From: Epiperipatus broadwayi
Lineage: Eukaryota; Onychophora; Udeonychophora; Euonychophora; Peripatidae
Direction: 5' to 3'
DNA: 64,000 nt
NCBI GenBank assembly: GCA_028023455.1
Contig: JAQFVV010000013.1
Span: 11,076,579 to 11,140,578 of the forward strand
The notes below the pieces were generated by a model that ran no database searches, was not told where the DNA came from, and saw only the letters and a list, made by a program, of their open reading frames with translations. Positions 23,401-36,849 of the stretch are shown piece by piece. Each line of letters starts with the position of its first letter. The stretch's first letter is position 1. A program made the position numbers and the translations under genes.

Positions 23401-25174
23401 ATTTACACTTTAATATTTGTAACATACTTGAAAAATAACTTTCAAATACCAGTTAAGAAAAAACATTTTCTATATCCAATGACTCTCAGTTTTATACTAG
23501 ATTTATCACAGAATAGATTACAAACACTTTGTTAATTGTTAGATTTTCAAATTGTATTTTTATATTCATCATCATTATCAGTTATACTATGCTGCAGATC
23601 AAAGGCCTGATATTTCTCTACAAATCTTAGCTGCAAACCTTTTTTTTCTCAACAATTCAACAAACGTTCTGATCTAATCATGTAATCTCAACTTACAAAT
23701 AATTTGGTGTACTTAGTCCATCAACTATTTAAATCCTTCTATCTTTTCACAATACGACCCTTGTCTTGTTCATTTGCTATCTGTTCGTTTTTATTTTTCT
23801 CCAATATATACATTTTTCATATTTATTAATTTCATTTTAATTTCCATATTTGCAGAAAATTTATAATTCAAATAAAATTACTGCATCAACAAAACATCAA
23901 AGCAAAAACGTAAATCTTCAAATAGCCATTCTATATGCACTTTAACAGTAGAGCAAAAAATGATTACGTCTTCAGAAAAAACACTTGACATATAAGCATG
24001 AATTAGAGATTATAAATCTAGAAATATATATATATACGCATAATGACATCATCTAATCAAAATATTTGTAGATGAAATTAAAAAAAAAAGTGTATTTATG
24101 TTGTAAGTATAAATAGCATTTTTCACAAATGCTTAAAAAAATAAAAAAAATTATTCTTTTCTAACTATATAGAAGTTTGAACCTCATTTCTATTTTAAAA
24201 ATGTTAAAAAAATATTCCATTAGTTGTGTGGAGTGATTCATTGGTTTATTTTGAAGACTGAATATAACAGTTCTCTAGAGAATACTGCATGACAGTTTAT
24301 TGGAATAAAAAAAAAGTAATCTGGAATAGAGGGGGGGGGGCGTAATGAACACCAGTGTACAGATTTTCTATTACAAATAGAAGAGCTTTTAGCAATATTT
24401 TTCTGTTTTTTATACAGTTTAACAAGATCAAAAAATTCACGAGAAACAAGACATATTTTTTTGATTTGAATCTATCTCCATTTAATTTAAATAAATATTT
24501 TAAATGAGTTAATATTCTCAGGGTTAAAGGAAATAGTTTATTTTCACACAGTTACATAAATAATTTAGATAATAATAATAAAAAAAAAGATCTTAAGGAA
24601 ATTGCAAAGTTGATTTAGTTAATAAGATGACTATCATTCGAGTAAGAGAGCAGAAACTGAGGTTCTAATTATACTTGTACCACTGAAAAAAAAATAGCTT
24701 AGTTATAACTCATCTATAAAATTTATATAACTAAAGTTCATTAACAGAGTAAAAAGACAGGAAGGAAAAAATTAACATAAATAATTAAAAATTATCTTCG
24801 AGTGACCAACAAATATAATTTAAAGTGTTTACTGAAAATAGTATACATGAGTTTATAACAAATTAACTTAAATGCACTTACATATACCAACAAAGTATCA
24901 AAAAAATATATACATAATAACCAAAAGTAAAATAAACACAGAGGTGAGAGGGGCATTGGAAAAAAATCAGAAGATGCAATGTGTTTTCTATCTACCATAG
25001 ATTCTGACGTTTCTTACAATGTTTCAGAAAAAATGTCATATGTATCCCCCCTCCATTCAATTTTTTCTATTATTCTTTTTATTTTTCTAGCTTAGTATTA
25101 AAAGAATATTAAATAGTTCACTGTAGGAATAAAAGCTTTTTCAGTTTCTTCCACATATAAATGATGGAGAAAAA
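23400..25174. other. A+T-rich DNA, no gene seen
   Basis: No supported gene. A run of ten G bases near 24331-24340 stands out in this A+T-rich setting. Confidence 0.5.
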
Positions 25175-25894
25175 TAATAGTTAGCCTTAAATATATTAAG
25201 CGCAAACAGATGATATAATAATAACGTGAAAGGCTAAAACCTTTGAAAGATGCGCCTTAAAAATGCTTATGTAACAGCCAATCAGATGTAATAATGACTG
25301 CATGTGGAACTCTCAATTCAAAAACATAAGCCAGAAATATGAGAAATAGATGGAATCTACCTTCTTCTCTACTTAAATTTATATATAAATAAGCCAGATT
25401 CAAGCATTCCAAACTAAGAGCGTGAAGCCTAAAACACCTTCACATTTAATTCACTAAATATTATATACAAATAAACAACATGAAATCTTTCGATTTACTA
25501 TGAAGCAATTTTCCAATCTAATGAAATGAAAATAACAAATGTAAATATATTAAAATTTATTAAGTACAAGCAGATAATTAGATTTGAAAATTGTTTTGTA
25601 GTAAATCGAAAGATTTCACATTGTTTATTTATATATAATATTTAGTGAATTAAATGTGAAGGTGTTTTAGGCTTCACACTCTTAGTTCGGAATGCTTTAG
25701 TATGGTTTATTTATATATAAATTTAAGTAGAGAAGAAGGTGGGTTCCATCTTTTTTTTGTAATTCTGCTTGTGTTTTTGAATTGAGAGTTCCACGTGCAG
25801 TCATTATTACATCTGATTGGCTGTAACATAAGCATTTTAAAGCACATCTGTTGAAGGTTTTATCCTTTCACATTATTATTAATAGTTAGCCTTA
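25175..25894. mobile_element. Asymmetric foldback element, 15-bp target duplication
   Basis: Two arms of about 305 bp (25217-25521 and 25578-25880) are reverse complements with scattered substitutions and small gaps; landmarks are AGCCAATCAGATGTAATAATGA on the left against TCATTATTACATCTGATTGGCT on the right. The direct repeat TAATAGTTAGCCTTA flanks the whole structure (25175-25189 and 25880-25894) and is best read as a target-site duplication. The left side has an extra 27-bp head containing TTAAGCGCAAACAG before the arm begins, whereas the right arm runs straight into the duplication. A related string (TTAAGTACAAGCAG) sits in the short centre at about 25559. The same layout recurs at 38565-38784. 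No protein is encoded. Confidence 0.8.
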
Positions 25895-26389
25895 TTGTTT
25901 TGTAAAAATTTTGATGATTGCTCAGCGTTTTACTAAAACCAGCTAAATATAAATTTCCAAACAATAATTAGTTGGATATTTAATTGACTATAGTCTGATT
26001 ATCTAAAAAATTCCTACCTACATTTAAAGTCCAGAAAATATTATAACAAATATATAGAGTATTTAGGAGTCATTCAGTTTATCAGAAAGAAGAGATCAAA
26101 ACATACAATCATACACTGGGCAATGGACACGAGAAATTAAATGACAGAATAAAAGTATTGCAAACATTTTTTTTATATCTTTATAATTGGATACACTGGT
26201 TGGTCAAAAAATAATATGAAGTAGGTTGCATTTAGAAATAAAATGATCCTATGCTCAGTTAAAGTTTGACAGAGTCATATGATTTACAATAATCATTATA
26301 TTTATTTCTTTATTTGGTGGTGAAGCAAAAGGAAGTGATAGTATTAAAAAATAAATATTATAAATCTATTTTTTTCTAAATATAGGTAA
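25895..26389. other. A+T-rich DNA, no gene seen
   Basis: Short spacer between the foldback and the LINE. It may include 5' UTR of the LINE, but no feature is recognised. Confidence 0.4.
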
Positions 26390-28760
26390 ATGAAATGTGC
26401 GAATGTTACTTGATAAAACTCTTCATGGCCAGAACAGAGGACTGCATTTGTGGTGAAGGAACTGTCAAGATTTAAAATTGATATAGCTGCTCTTAGCAAA
26501 ACTCATCTTCCAGAGGAATAAAATTTAGAACAGGTGGATAGATATAATTTTTTTTTTGGGAAAGGTACATCAGTCAGTGAAAGAAGAATTCATGGTGCTG
26601 AATTTGCAGTAAATTGTAATATAACATCTTCCACTGTTGGAATTCCTTATTGTATCAATGAAAGATTAATGATTTTAAAACTTGCTTTCATAATAGTATT
26701 AGGGTTCATTTTATTAGTGTCTATGTTTTAGAAAACAGGATACATTATTACAGTAATATCTTTTTTGGTGACTTTAATGCCTGTGTTGGTACAAATATTG
26801 GCCAAAAGTCAAATGATTTTTATTAGTGAATCACAACATATGGATCAATTATCACAAACAATTTGTTTAGACAGAAAAACTTCTCCAAAAACACGGATGC
26901 ATCCATGGACAAAACAATGGTATTTAATAGATAACATGATAGATAGAGTCAGAATCTAAGAGAAGTTCACATTATATGAGCACTCACAAGCCCAGATTGT
27001 TGAACAAATTATAATTAGTAGACTGTCAAGAATTTTAAAATGATAGTTGCATTAAAAAATAAATATTATTTCAAATCCTATTCACAAAAAAATTGTTCAT
27101 TTTTTAGAAAAATCTATTATGCATATGGAATTTCAACAGCTATTAAACACAAAATTTACTAATTTCAATCTACAGAACTACCATATTACTGAAGCATGAA
27201 ATTTTTTTAAGGAGTGTATTATGGTTGCAAGTAAATCTATTCTTGTGTTCATTCAAAAGAATCATGATGGTTTTCTGACAATGAACTTATTATTAGTAAT
27301 TTAATTAAAAAGAATGTCATTTTGTATTTGCAAAACAATAGATTAAATGTGGAAGATCTGAAGGCAGAAGTTTCAGTTACTGACAAAAAGGTTTAAAAAT
27401 GATAGGTGAATTAAAACTTCAAATTACGTAATCATTGTTATTCTAGATCTTTTTTTGATACATTGAAAGCAACATATGGATCTGAAAAATAGTATGACAA
27501 TCCTGCTAAACCCAGCAATGGCACTCTCTCCTATGATGCCAATGATATTTTAAATGGGTGGCAACAGTATTTTGATCGCCTTCTGAATAATAATACAAGA
27601 AGTGAAATGATGACTTTTAATAATATATCCATTTTATCTACTCATTTAGATTTGAATAAAAATATTCAGCTTAATGTTTGTAATCTTAAAAACAGAAAAG
27701 CTACAGGTCCTGGTGAAATACCTGGAAAAATTTTAAAACATACTGATCCACTGTTATAGATGAATGGTTATTAGAGATTCAATGTGACTTTAGAGAATTA
27801 AGAAGCATTATAGATATGATTTTTGTTGCTAAGAAAATGCAAATAAAAAGTGTCAGGAACAAAGGAGTAATTTTTTATACTGCTTTTACTGTTTTGGTCA
27901 ATGAGTTTAATTTTCTTAGTAGAACAGGTCTATGACATTATTTAAAATAATTTGTTTGCCCACCAAAATGTATTCGTGCTACTTTTATCAGTTCAAAAAT
28001 GTTTTACTGAATGTTTTTTGATATTTTGAATGCAACTTATAAAGATTTCAGTTTATTAATTAATATTCAAAAAAAAAAAACTCAAGTTCTTTATTAATTA
28101 GTGATGGAAGAAAAATTCTCAGCAACTTTCAGTTTGGATGATAATATAATTTAGTTTAAATACCTTGGTAGTTTTATAAGTAGAAAGCTGGACTTAGATG
28201 TTGAGATCCCACACAGATTCTAATGTGCTGTTGCTGCTTTTAGTAAGTTAAAGAACAGAAAATTTCACCATAGGAAAATAACTATTGCAAGTAAATTAGC
28301 TATATATAGAATTGTTATTTTACCTAATTTATTGTATGGATGTGAAATTTGGATACCCTATTGTTATAATATAAAGATAGTAGAAAAGTTTTATTTCAGC
28401 ATGTTCTGTAAAATTTTAAAAATACAACGACAAAATTGTAAAACCAGTCAATATGTTCTTCAGTTTTCTGGATGTAACACCATTGGGTCCTTTCTTGTAA
28501 AATCACACCTTTATTGGTTTATTGGATTGGACATGTAAAATGAATGAACAATGAAAGACTTCCTAAAAGGATATTTTATAATAAAATTGAGCATGGGTAT
28601 CATAAGAAAGGTAGATCCCATCTATATTATATGGATTATCTCCAAGACATTCTAAAAAGACAATTAAACATTCTGTCAAACTATTTCAGAAAATGTTTTC
28701 TGCTGAGGAAACTATAAGACAGCAGCATAAAATAAGATGTATTTATGCTTTACAGATTAA
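26390..28760 (+). pseudogene. Decayed LINE with AP endonuclease and RT
   Basis: Endonuclease pieces come first: an IAALSKTHLPEE motif near 26481-26516 (family pattern IAALSETR), then FFFGKG, a RIHGAEFAV stretch and a NERLM motif in the 65-codon frame 26534-26731. Middle RT pieces follow, including a KATGPGEIP stretch near 27699-27725, then a C-terminal part with FKYLGSFIS near 28157, YGCEIW near 28335 and a later WFIGLDM piece (28332-28538). Numerous stops and frameshifts make it dead. The catalytic RT motif was not found. The sequence type differs from the RTE copies. A related endonuclease fragment is at 43020-43236. The clade is left open. An (AAT)n tract downstream may be its extended 3' tail. 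Confidence 0.75.
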
Positions 28761-28894
28761 TTCGCATAGTCATAGCAAAATTCATTTCTATAATTTTCTC
28801 TCTCTTCCCTTTCTTTTCTTCCTTTTTTGGAGTTGGAATAGTTATATTTATTTTTTAAATGACCACTTTTTTTAATTTATTTATTATTATTTTT

Positions 28895-29022
<128 letters not shown>

Positions 29023-29544
29023 TGAAATTTAAATGAAAGCAACTAAAATTTTCAGGAATAATTATATATAAATGACACTCATACAGATTTCTTGAGCTCT
29101 GGACATTCACTGATGTTGGATATAGAGCATGAAATTTATATATTAGCCTGATTTTAAACAACATCATAATACAAATGAAAAGTCAGTTTTTGTAAATATA
29201 AATATGAAATATGCATAGCTAAATGTATATAAATTTTAAAGGGATGTAGTCAAAACTTTTGGGAAGCTATGAATAAATGACCTTCATACATCAATAAATG
29301 CAAAAAAAACAACAAAAAACAGAGAGACCACCTACTTCTTGAGCTTTGGATGCTAAGAAACATTCTTTCATTGACATTTTCAGAAATGTAATAAGCCAAT
29401 ATACAAATTTCAAATGCTATTTCTAACAATATTAATGAATGCTGATAAATATCTAGAATTCAAGAACTAGATGATCTCTTTATTCTTTGCTTTTATTGAT
29501 GTATAAAGTGTCATTTATATATATATAGCTTATTGCAAATATGA

Positions 29545-30396
29545 TTGCTTACATTTAAATTTTGCATACATTAATGAATATGATGAAAGAAATGAGCTGA
29601 TGGTCAAAATAGATAATAGTACTTGGCATGCCAAGTTGAAGGCTTTGTCTGCTGAGATGAAGGCAGTCAATGCCAAAATAGACAGTAATTCTGCCAAGTC
29701 AAAGGCTAATTCTGCTGAAATCAAGGCCAAAGTAGGTAGTAATTCTGCCAAGTTGAAGGTATTATTCAATAGTAAATCTAAAGAATTAGAGATTAAATTT
29801 GCAGAAAAGTTAAAAGGGTGTAGGGAAGAAGCAATTGCCATTAGAGAAGAGTACAGAATTGAATCCATTTCCCTGAGAGCAAGGTTTGATGAATCTAATA
29901 AGATGAGGGAGGAAATTCAAAGGATACTGATGAAATTTAAGGAGTCGAGAAAAGGGTGCCAAAATTTGCAGGAGCAGATCACTGAGGATAATAAGCTTTA
30001 AGGAATGAATTCTAGGCACTTAAGTGTAAGATGGAATGCTCCTCTTTGCAGACTGTATATGTTGAGATGAAAGCTGAAGTTAAAATCACTGTTGACCTTC
30101 AGGGGGAAGAACTTCAACTTAATAAAGAACACTGTAAGAAAGTAATCCAACAAATTAATGATGATAAAGTCCATGAGATGTATGAAAAGTTGGACACTGT
30201 CACTAGGGCCATCTCCAGTCATTTTCAGGAAAGAGACATCAGATTAGACATTCCTGTGAAATTAATACAAATCAATGAGGGCACTAGATCAAAGAAAATG
30301 ACATTCTTAAAAAATGTAATTATAAGATGCAGAAGTACAGGTTTATGCATTCAGGTTGAAAAATTAAAGTCAGTACGAATGAAAAAAATACCATGA
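29545..30396 (+). pseudogene. Coiled-coil reading frame, probably broken; origin unknown
   Basis: A plus frame open from about 29525 (first ATG in good context 29600) runs to a stop at 29999-30001 and encodes about 133 residues from that ATG. The first 55 residues repeat a unit like SAKxKANSAEIKA three to four times; the rest is a highly charged helix rich in E, K and R, as in coiled coils. A second frame (30031-30396, 121 codons), also helical and charged, continues in another register. An upstream TAG (30013-30015) in that register and a 1-nt shift separate the two, so the locus looks like a frameshifted pseudogene or two exons of one gene. No membrane segment or enzyme motif is seen. I do not recognise the family. 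The base composition is less A+T-rich than the neighbourhood. A retrotransposon Gag-like origin is possible because an integrase tail lies at 31258-31415. Confidence 0.45.
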
Positions 30397-31257
30397 TTCT
30401 AAAATATCTTGATAAGCTTTACTGATACAATGGTCAGGAAATAAGTTTACAAATAGCATGTATTTGTGTGATTTAAATGTGAGAGAATTTTATCTGAGTA
30501 TATGCAATTGTGATAAACTATTTGAAAAGGAAACATTAGGGATAACTCTTGTCATTTTGCAGTCAATGATGGTAGAACAAGACAAGATGTTTGATTTATG
30601 ATAGAACAAAGTTTAGGGATAGGATATATTATCCGAATATAATAAAAGATGCAGAATATGGGTTATAAAGAAAAGGGTAGTTTATTTTCATATGGTATGT
30701 GGAAGCTATATTTTTAGCTGATCTTTAGTAAAGTGTATCCTTATAAGAATTCATACAAGCACAATAGTTTAAACCTGTTCTAAAATATCCTGCCAAGACA
30801 AAATAAAAAAGTATAATGATACACAGTGTAAAAGAAGTAGATAATTAGAGGCAGTTATTCATAATTAAACTTTAATCTATTATGTAGAATTCATATTTTT
30901 TGCATATTTTAAAAGTTAATTCTTTTATTCACCAATTATCTAAAGGGTTTGGTATTTTTGACTCAATTTTCAAGTATCCATTCAGGATCAAATTTGGAAT
31001 TATCTGCCTCACATTAATATTCTTTGCTTTTCAATAAATCCTTTCTAACCTCAAGTTCTATGTTATTATGAGATAATGTTATGACATTGTGAACACGTAC
31101 TTGTTAAATTTTTGTACTTGAAACAATTTATTTTTTTATACTTGGTGGAATAGTTTTGAATTAGTAAAGTGAATTGCTGGGTATAGGTCTAGAAGATAAA
31201 TTATTGGATGATGTTAGCTCCTATATTTCATGTTGGTTTGTAGGCCCCATGTTAGTC

Positions 31258-31415
31258 ACCCACAGGAATAATAATTTAAAAAGTTTTTCAAAATCTATGA
31301 AGGACCTTACAAGATTAAAAACAGGGTTGGATTGAATGCTTATATGATTTGTACATCAGATGGCCAAAGGGAACTTATAATGCTCAAAGCCTCAGATCTG
31401 TGTATCATAAATAGT
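31258..31415 (+). pseudogene. C-terminal tail of LTR-retrotransposon integrase
   Basis: Plus-strand frames give a KIYEGPYKIK piece (31298-31320 region) followed by NAYMI (about 31336-31350), then after a 1-nt shift a GTYNAQSLRSVYHK piece ending in TAG at 31411-31413. The pattern GPY.I...V..NAY.I, then a G.YN...L motif just before the stop, is known from the C-terminus of Gypsy-type integrases. The rest of the element is not recognisable upstream, so this is a fragment. Identification rests on this motif order. Confidence 0.45.
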
Positions 31416-31693
31416 GGCATTGCTTTAATCCAAACTGGTCTTCATTCATCTTTCTGTTCTTGGACATTCTGTTCCAATGTTCTTGAAAGACTGGAAAGAT
31501 AATAATGCAACTCTAGCGGTCTTAACTTTTCCCTATAATAATTAAAACAATTTTTTTTATTTCCTCACTAGAAAATTACTAATGATCGTACTGTGTATGC
31601 TATTTGGCATTGTGCTATGATTTGAAAAGAAATTTTTTTATATGAATTTAAGTAACCCAAAGGAATGAATCCATTTACATTGACAAAGTATTA

Positions 31694-32578
31694 CACCTGG
31701 GTCTCGTTTTATGCGGATTATTTTAATGTGATTTTGAAGTTATGCAATTCATGTTTCTTCTTAATATCCTTCATATTTCACTATATGTATTAGATATCAA
31801 GAAATTTAAATTATTAATAACTTATTTTGACTTGAAATACTTTTTTTTTCTTTCAAAAATATAATGTTATATTAGCAGCTTACGTTAATATGGCCATAAG
31901 CTGTATTTGGAATCTTAGCTTCTATATAAATAACCTACTTATACTAATGAGTAAATAATAATAATAGATTTATACATATGTATAAAAATATCGCAATAAA
32001 TATTCAAAAATTTTAAACTTTTAAAACATATTTTGTTAAATATTAACAGAAATAAATATTTTTTTAGATTTTTAAAATAAATAATAACAAAGATTTTATT
32101 GATTTTATAAACTGAAAATAATCTTTCGAATGATAATGACTAATCTTTTTGTTTTGATTGCATCTCATTTTTTTAATATAGAAACAGCACAAGACTGGAA
32201 GTGGCGCTAGTTGTACAACTGGTCATGAATCTGATTTCTTACCAGTTCACAAATGAACTCATATTGTAAAGTAGCAGTAATGATTAAAATATGTATGAAA
32301 AAATGTAAAATTAAATACTGTAGTTAATAAAAAAAGTTTGTCTTATATTAATTTTTTTTATATATTTGAAATTTTTTATTAGTCATACTTTATTGCCTTA
32401 TTTTTTTAATGCAAATTTTAAAGTAATTTTTTCTTGTTGCTTTGCTTTTATGCCAATTTCAGAAAATTACGGGAACCTATCCCCCATTTTTCAAGGTAAG
32501 TTACATTTATTTTTGTGCAATTTCTTTTGTGCGCGTTTTCTGAGGAACCTATCTATTGCATAAAATGAGACCCAGGTG
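31694..32578. mobile_element. TA-flanked nonautonomous DNA transposon, copy A
   Basis: 885 bp bounded by inverted ends CACCTGGGTCTC at the left and GAGACCCAGGTG at the right; pairing continues through TTTTATGC / GCATAAAA. TA dinucleotides on both sides (31692-31693 and 32579-32580) fit a TA target duplication as in Tc1/mariner-like transposons. A second copy lies at 52759-53714 and shares inner sequence, for example TGGCGCTAGTTGTA and ACCAGTT. The longest frame inside (65 codons) shows no transposase motif, so the element depends on a partner elsewhere. The superfamily is inferred from TSD length only. Confidence 0.85.
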
Positions 32579-32580
32579 TA

Positions 32581-34079
32581 TACTGATTTTCTTTTAGGTT
32601 GTTTTTGTTTTCATTTAAATGGATTTGGTGAAAATTTGAGATTATGCTGGACAGGTCAAATGTGGAAAAATATATTGTTGTTTATTAAGGAGTTGGATCA
32701 TTTCCCAGTTTTATTTAAGATAATATATGACGTTTTTTTTTGCATTAACTAGGGAAATAGACTTTCTAGGAGTTTCCCTTGGCTTAACAAAAAAATTATA
32801 AAAGAGAAACAAGAAGAGGAAAGCATATACAATATCTGACAAAAGAGCAGGACAAACTTAGTAGCAGTGTATACATTAAAAAAAAAAATTCTAGTTGCAG
32901 AGTCATTCTAACTTGTTTCAAATTGCTGTTATAGTATTTCTCAGTACTGATATGTAACCAGGCAATAAAATATCTTAGTTGCAGAAAAAATAAGTATGTT
33001 TGTTAAGTGCACCTGAAATATACCAGTCAGAACTCTCAATGAAACCTTTCCAACTTCAGAAGATTGCCAAGAAGGTCAAAAACCTGGAACCTAATAAAAT
33101 TTAATCTTTTGCATACTGAACTGTTTTTCCAATTATCTGCTCTTATTTTGCCCAAATAGTTAAGCAAAAAAGTTAAGCAAAAATTAAAAAAACACACTAC
33201 AAAATCACCCCCAAAAGTCTTTGTAAGAATTAAATCAGAAGTATTTCAGCAGCATTAAGCTTACCAAATTCTTCTGAACCAATCCACGGTCAGAATTTAT
33301 TAATTTATATATAAAAGGCTTTATTAAAATAATAATATAATTTGTGAATGTTAATAATCGGCATTTAAATTGTTTTTATTTAAACGTATATTGCTTAGTT
33401 CATTTGATTAACAAATCTTTTTAATATGTTATAAGATATTGATGTAAATTATTTAGATGTGTTTATATAATTCTAATTAATCTTTTTTATATGATGTTCA
33501 GTTAATTTTTTTGTTTTTCATTTTTGAAATCAATTGAGAGTGTTGAAATAAATTGTTAATATTTTTTATTTAATTTCATTTGATAGTTGAGCATCAGTCT
33601 CACAGTAATCTCATGTCCAATGCATATATACTGAAACGCTATTGAGTTTTAGCACTCATGTTCTGAGCTGAGAAAAATAAGACTGTTACCAAATGAACTG
33701 GGCTGATTGTCCAAATGGTAAAATATTCATGTAGAGTCTTTCTTAAGTGAAAGTGGTACCTTAAATAAAGCCTATACATTCTAATAAAACTTTTATGAAT
33801 GAACATTAAATGAGACCCTCTGAAGTTGGTTGGTAATCAAGAAATCAAAAAATATAACTAGGATGCCATAACTAAATATTTATATAGGGAATGGAAGGTT
33901 TAATCATCATCATCAAATCTGATTTTATTAGTCTTTAAAAATCCTGACAAAGTACATATTATTGTAGAATAATGCATATTACACCAGAAGTGTTATCTGT
34001 GTGTATAGGAACATGAATGGTCAGTATAAGCATATTATCATCACTAGATTCATCATTAGTGGTAAGTGTTCTCAGTTCA

Positions 34080-34080
<1 letters not shown>
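32581..34080. other. A+T-rich DNA, no gene seen
   Basis: No supported feature. The part at 33590-33860 is somewhat less A+T-rich, but I cannot identify it. Confidence 0.45.

Positions 34081-34150
<70 letters not shown>
34081..34150. repeat. (TA)n microsatellite with TTA interruptions
   Basis: About 70 bp of TA repeats broken twice by an extra T. Confidence 0.95.
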
Positions 34151-34153
<3 letters not shown>

Positions 34154-35689
34154 TAATATCTTAATTTATGCAATCTATGAAAATGATAAACTATTTAATG
34201 AATGATTTGGATATTCGATCAAAACTTTGTGTGTTAATTTTTCTCATTTTTACAAAAAGAAATTCTGAAGAAGACAACAAAAATAATCAAAAACTGTTAG
34301 GAAAAAAATAGTGCAAATGATTAGCTTAATTAAACAATAACAATATCATTAGATATAATGGGACATTTATAATCAAAATTGAGTTTCCCTCCCTAAATGA
34401 AGTGTTATAATGTAAATATATATCTATAAAATAAATACAAATAGACCAACTATAGACTCAGTAAATAATAATACTGCAATTACATTTTGTTTTATAGTTA
34501 GCACATCATTTATTCATTTGACTAATTCATATTAATCAGTGAACTTTATCTTTAGATAAGAATAAGTAGATATACATTTATAATTAATGATTTGATGATT
34601 TTAAAATTGATTATGGACCAGCTATTTGAAAAAATCCTGTTACAAAATTTTCAAATGCCCATCAATATTCAAGTTTTAGATCATGGTATGGCAGATGAAT
34701 ATTCTAATTATTACATTATGCACAATCTTTTATAAACATATATGAAAAATTCCCTTAAATATATATTGATTGATGGATCAAATTAAATATATGAAATGTA
34801 ATTAATTTTTTATTTGTTTTTCATAAATTAATATAGATATTATAAGTGAACATCATCAAAGGATGCTTCACTTTGATTCCCTTAAACTCATTATCAAAAA
34901 GTTAATATTTAATTATTTTTGGTAAATTAATTGAACAGTTTTAAGAAGAAAAAATGAATGCTGATATATTCATAAGAGAATATTATTAAGACTAAACAAG
35001 TCGATCAAGTGGAGAGAAAATCATTGGAAACCAATTATTTTTAACATACGGACATGGCTCCATTAATGCAACCGACAATTTTTGTTGTTATTGTTGTTTA
35101 TGCAAAACTTTAAGCCAATCTAATATTTATTTTTTGCACAATGTTATTCTAACTTTTACGATGACAAACTAAGAGATATTTTCCTTCCTTAATTTTAAAA
35201 TTATTTAATAAATCAACTTTCTGGACCATTTCGTCGTTCATTGATGTAGGCTTAGGTTACCATATTCTTAATATTCATGGTAATAACTTCAGCATCATTT
35301 AATATCCGGTCGTAAAGAAGCATAAATAAATCATATATATATATATTAAAAAAAAAAGATCGGTTTTGAAAAGAAAGATGTCAACAAGAGAGAGAAAGAG
35401 AGAGAAAATTAGAAATAAAAATACATTTTAATTTTTTATTTAGCCAATCTGCATGAAACTAGAATTTAATTATTACATCAAATAATTTCAGAGTTGAATA
35501 ACATCAAAGTCAATTTTCAGCATTAAATTAAATTTTTTTTTCAGCTATTTTAAACCACACAGAGGGAAAAAACTTCCTATCTCATAATATAAAACTGACT
35601 TAGCTAAGAGCTAAAACATTTAAAAAAATAAAATGAAGCAATCATTTCTCAACATCCAACTTAATTTTATTTTAAGAGCATGTTTAACA
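34151..35689. other. A+T-rich DNA, no gene seen
   Basis: No supported gene or element end. A short (AGAG)n run occurs near 35388-35406. Confidence 0.5.
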
Positions 35690-35716
35690 CCATCATCATC
35701 ATCATCATCATCATCA
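35690..35716. repeat. (CAT)n microsatellite
   Basis: Nine CAT units. A shorter run occurs at about 35986-36006. Both lie in otherwise featureless DNA; the shared trinucleotide and similar flanks (ACATCATC and a following AATAATAATA region) hint at an old duplication. Confidence 0.9.
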
Positions 35717-36849
35717 GCCATTAATAAATGAATAAGGCCATCTTAATTCCAAGATAAAAAGACAAAACTAAAACATAATAATATTAATAAGACAAAGAGA
35801 TAAAACTAAAACTTAATAATGACGACACAACCAATATGTGCGATACATTTCTACACCAAGATCACATTCCATTATTCTAATCATTTGAAATTTTGTGATT
35901 CCTCCTTTTAATTTTTTTTGCAGAGAATGTTTCTTTCTGAAATACTTCAACACCATATTTATTAGTTCTCCATTAGATGTTTGACATCATCATTATCATC
36001 ATCATCAAAAACAATCACTCATAAACAGTATGCCTATATTTAACTCCAAGAAAAAATGATAGAGACAAACAATAATAATAAACTAAATATAAGTTTTGTG
36101 ATAACTACACAAATCAATTTATGCACTACAAATAGGCCCACATATAGAACATGTTGGCAACTTATTCTATTTTATTTGATATTTTATGGTGTTTTTTTTT
36201 ATACTTCTGCAGAAAACTTTTCTTTTTGAAATACCACAACATCATTTCTAATTGTAGTCGCCAATGTATTCTATTCCCTGCCATATCTTCCCATAAAAAT
36301 AATCAATGTTAACCATTAGAATTCCAATGAGGTAATATTCAAAATGTGAATGAAGTCTACCCATGAAAATCACTCTCATATTCAATGATGAAACATTCTT
36401 TTAGAAGTCTTGTATTGTTTATATATTTCACATGTTCAATCTAATAAATATCTTGATTTTCTTTTTACAATAGCAGACTCAAATGCTAATATAGTGTCAA
36501 AACATCATCACATATATATATTTAAATAAGTGTGGCAAAAAATAATATGTTGCTAATGCTTTGATTCTTCTTTAAGATCTTAAAAAAATGAGCAGGGCAA
36601 ATTCTCTTGTCAATGCAGCTTTTGATACTATATGATTAGAAAATGAACACAATAGGATACTCATTAATAAGCATCAGCCAATGTAATAAGTTTAGTAACT
36701 TCTTAAACTCTGAATTTAAGGTTAAGAAGTACCATAGGTTTTTTTTCTTGTCAGTTCTTAATTGAAACATCAGTTGAATTTTTTTTTTTTTTGATGTTTC
36801 AATTTAGACATTGGATATTTAATCAAATAGCAATAAAAAATGTCAGATG

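Noticed and set aside
24331-24340. Run of ten G bases as a possible G-quadruplex
   Set aside because: A single G run without three partners cannot form an intramolecular quadruplex; probably a slippage product.
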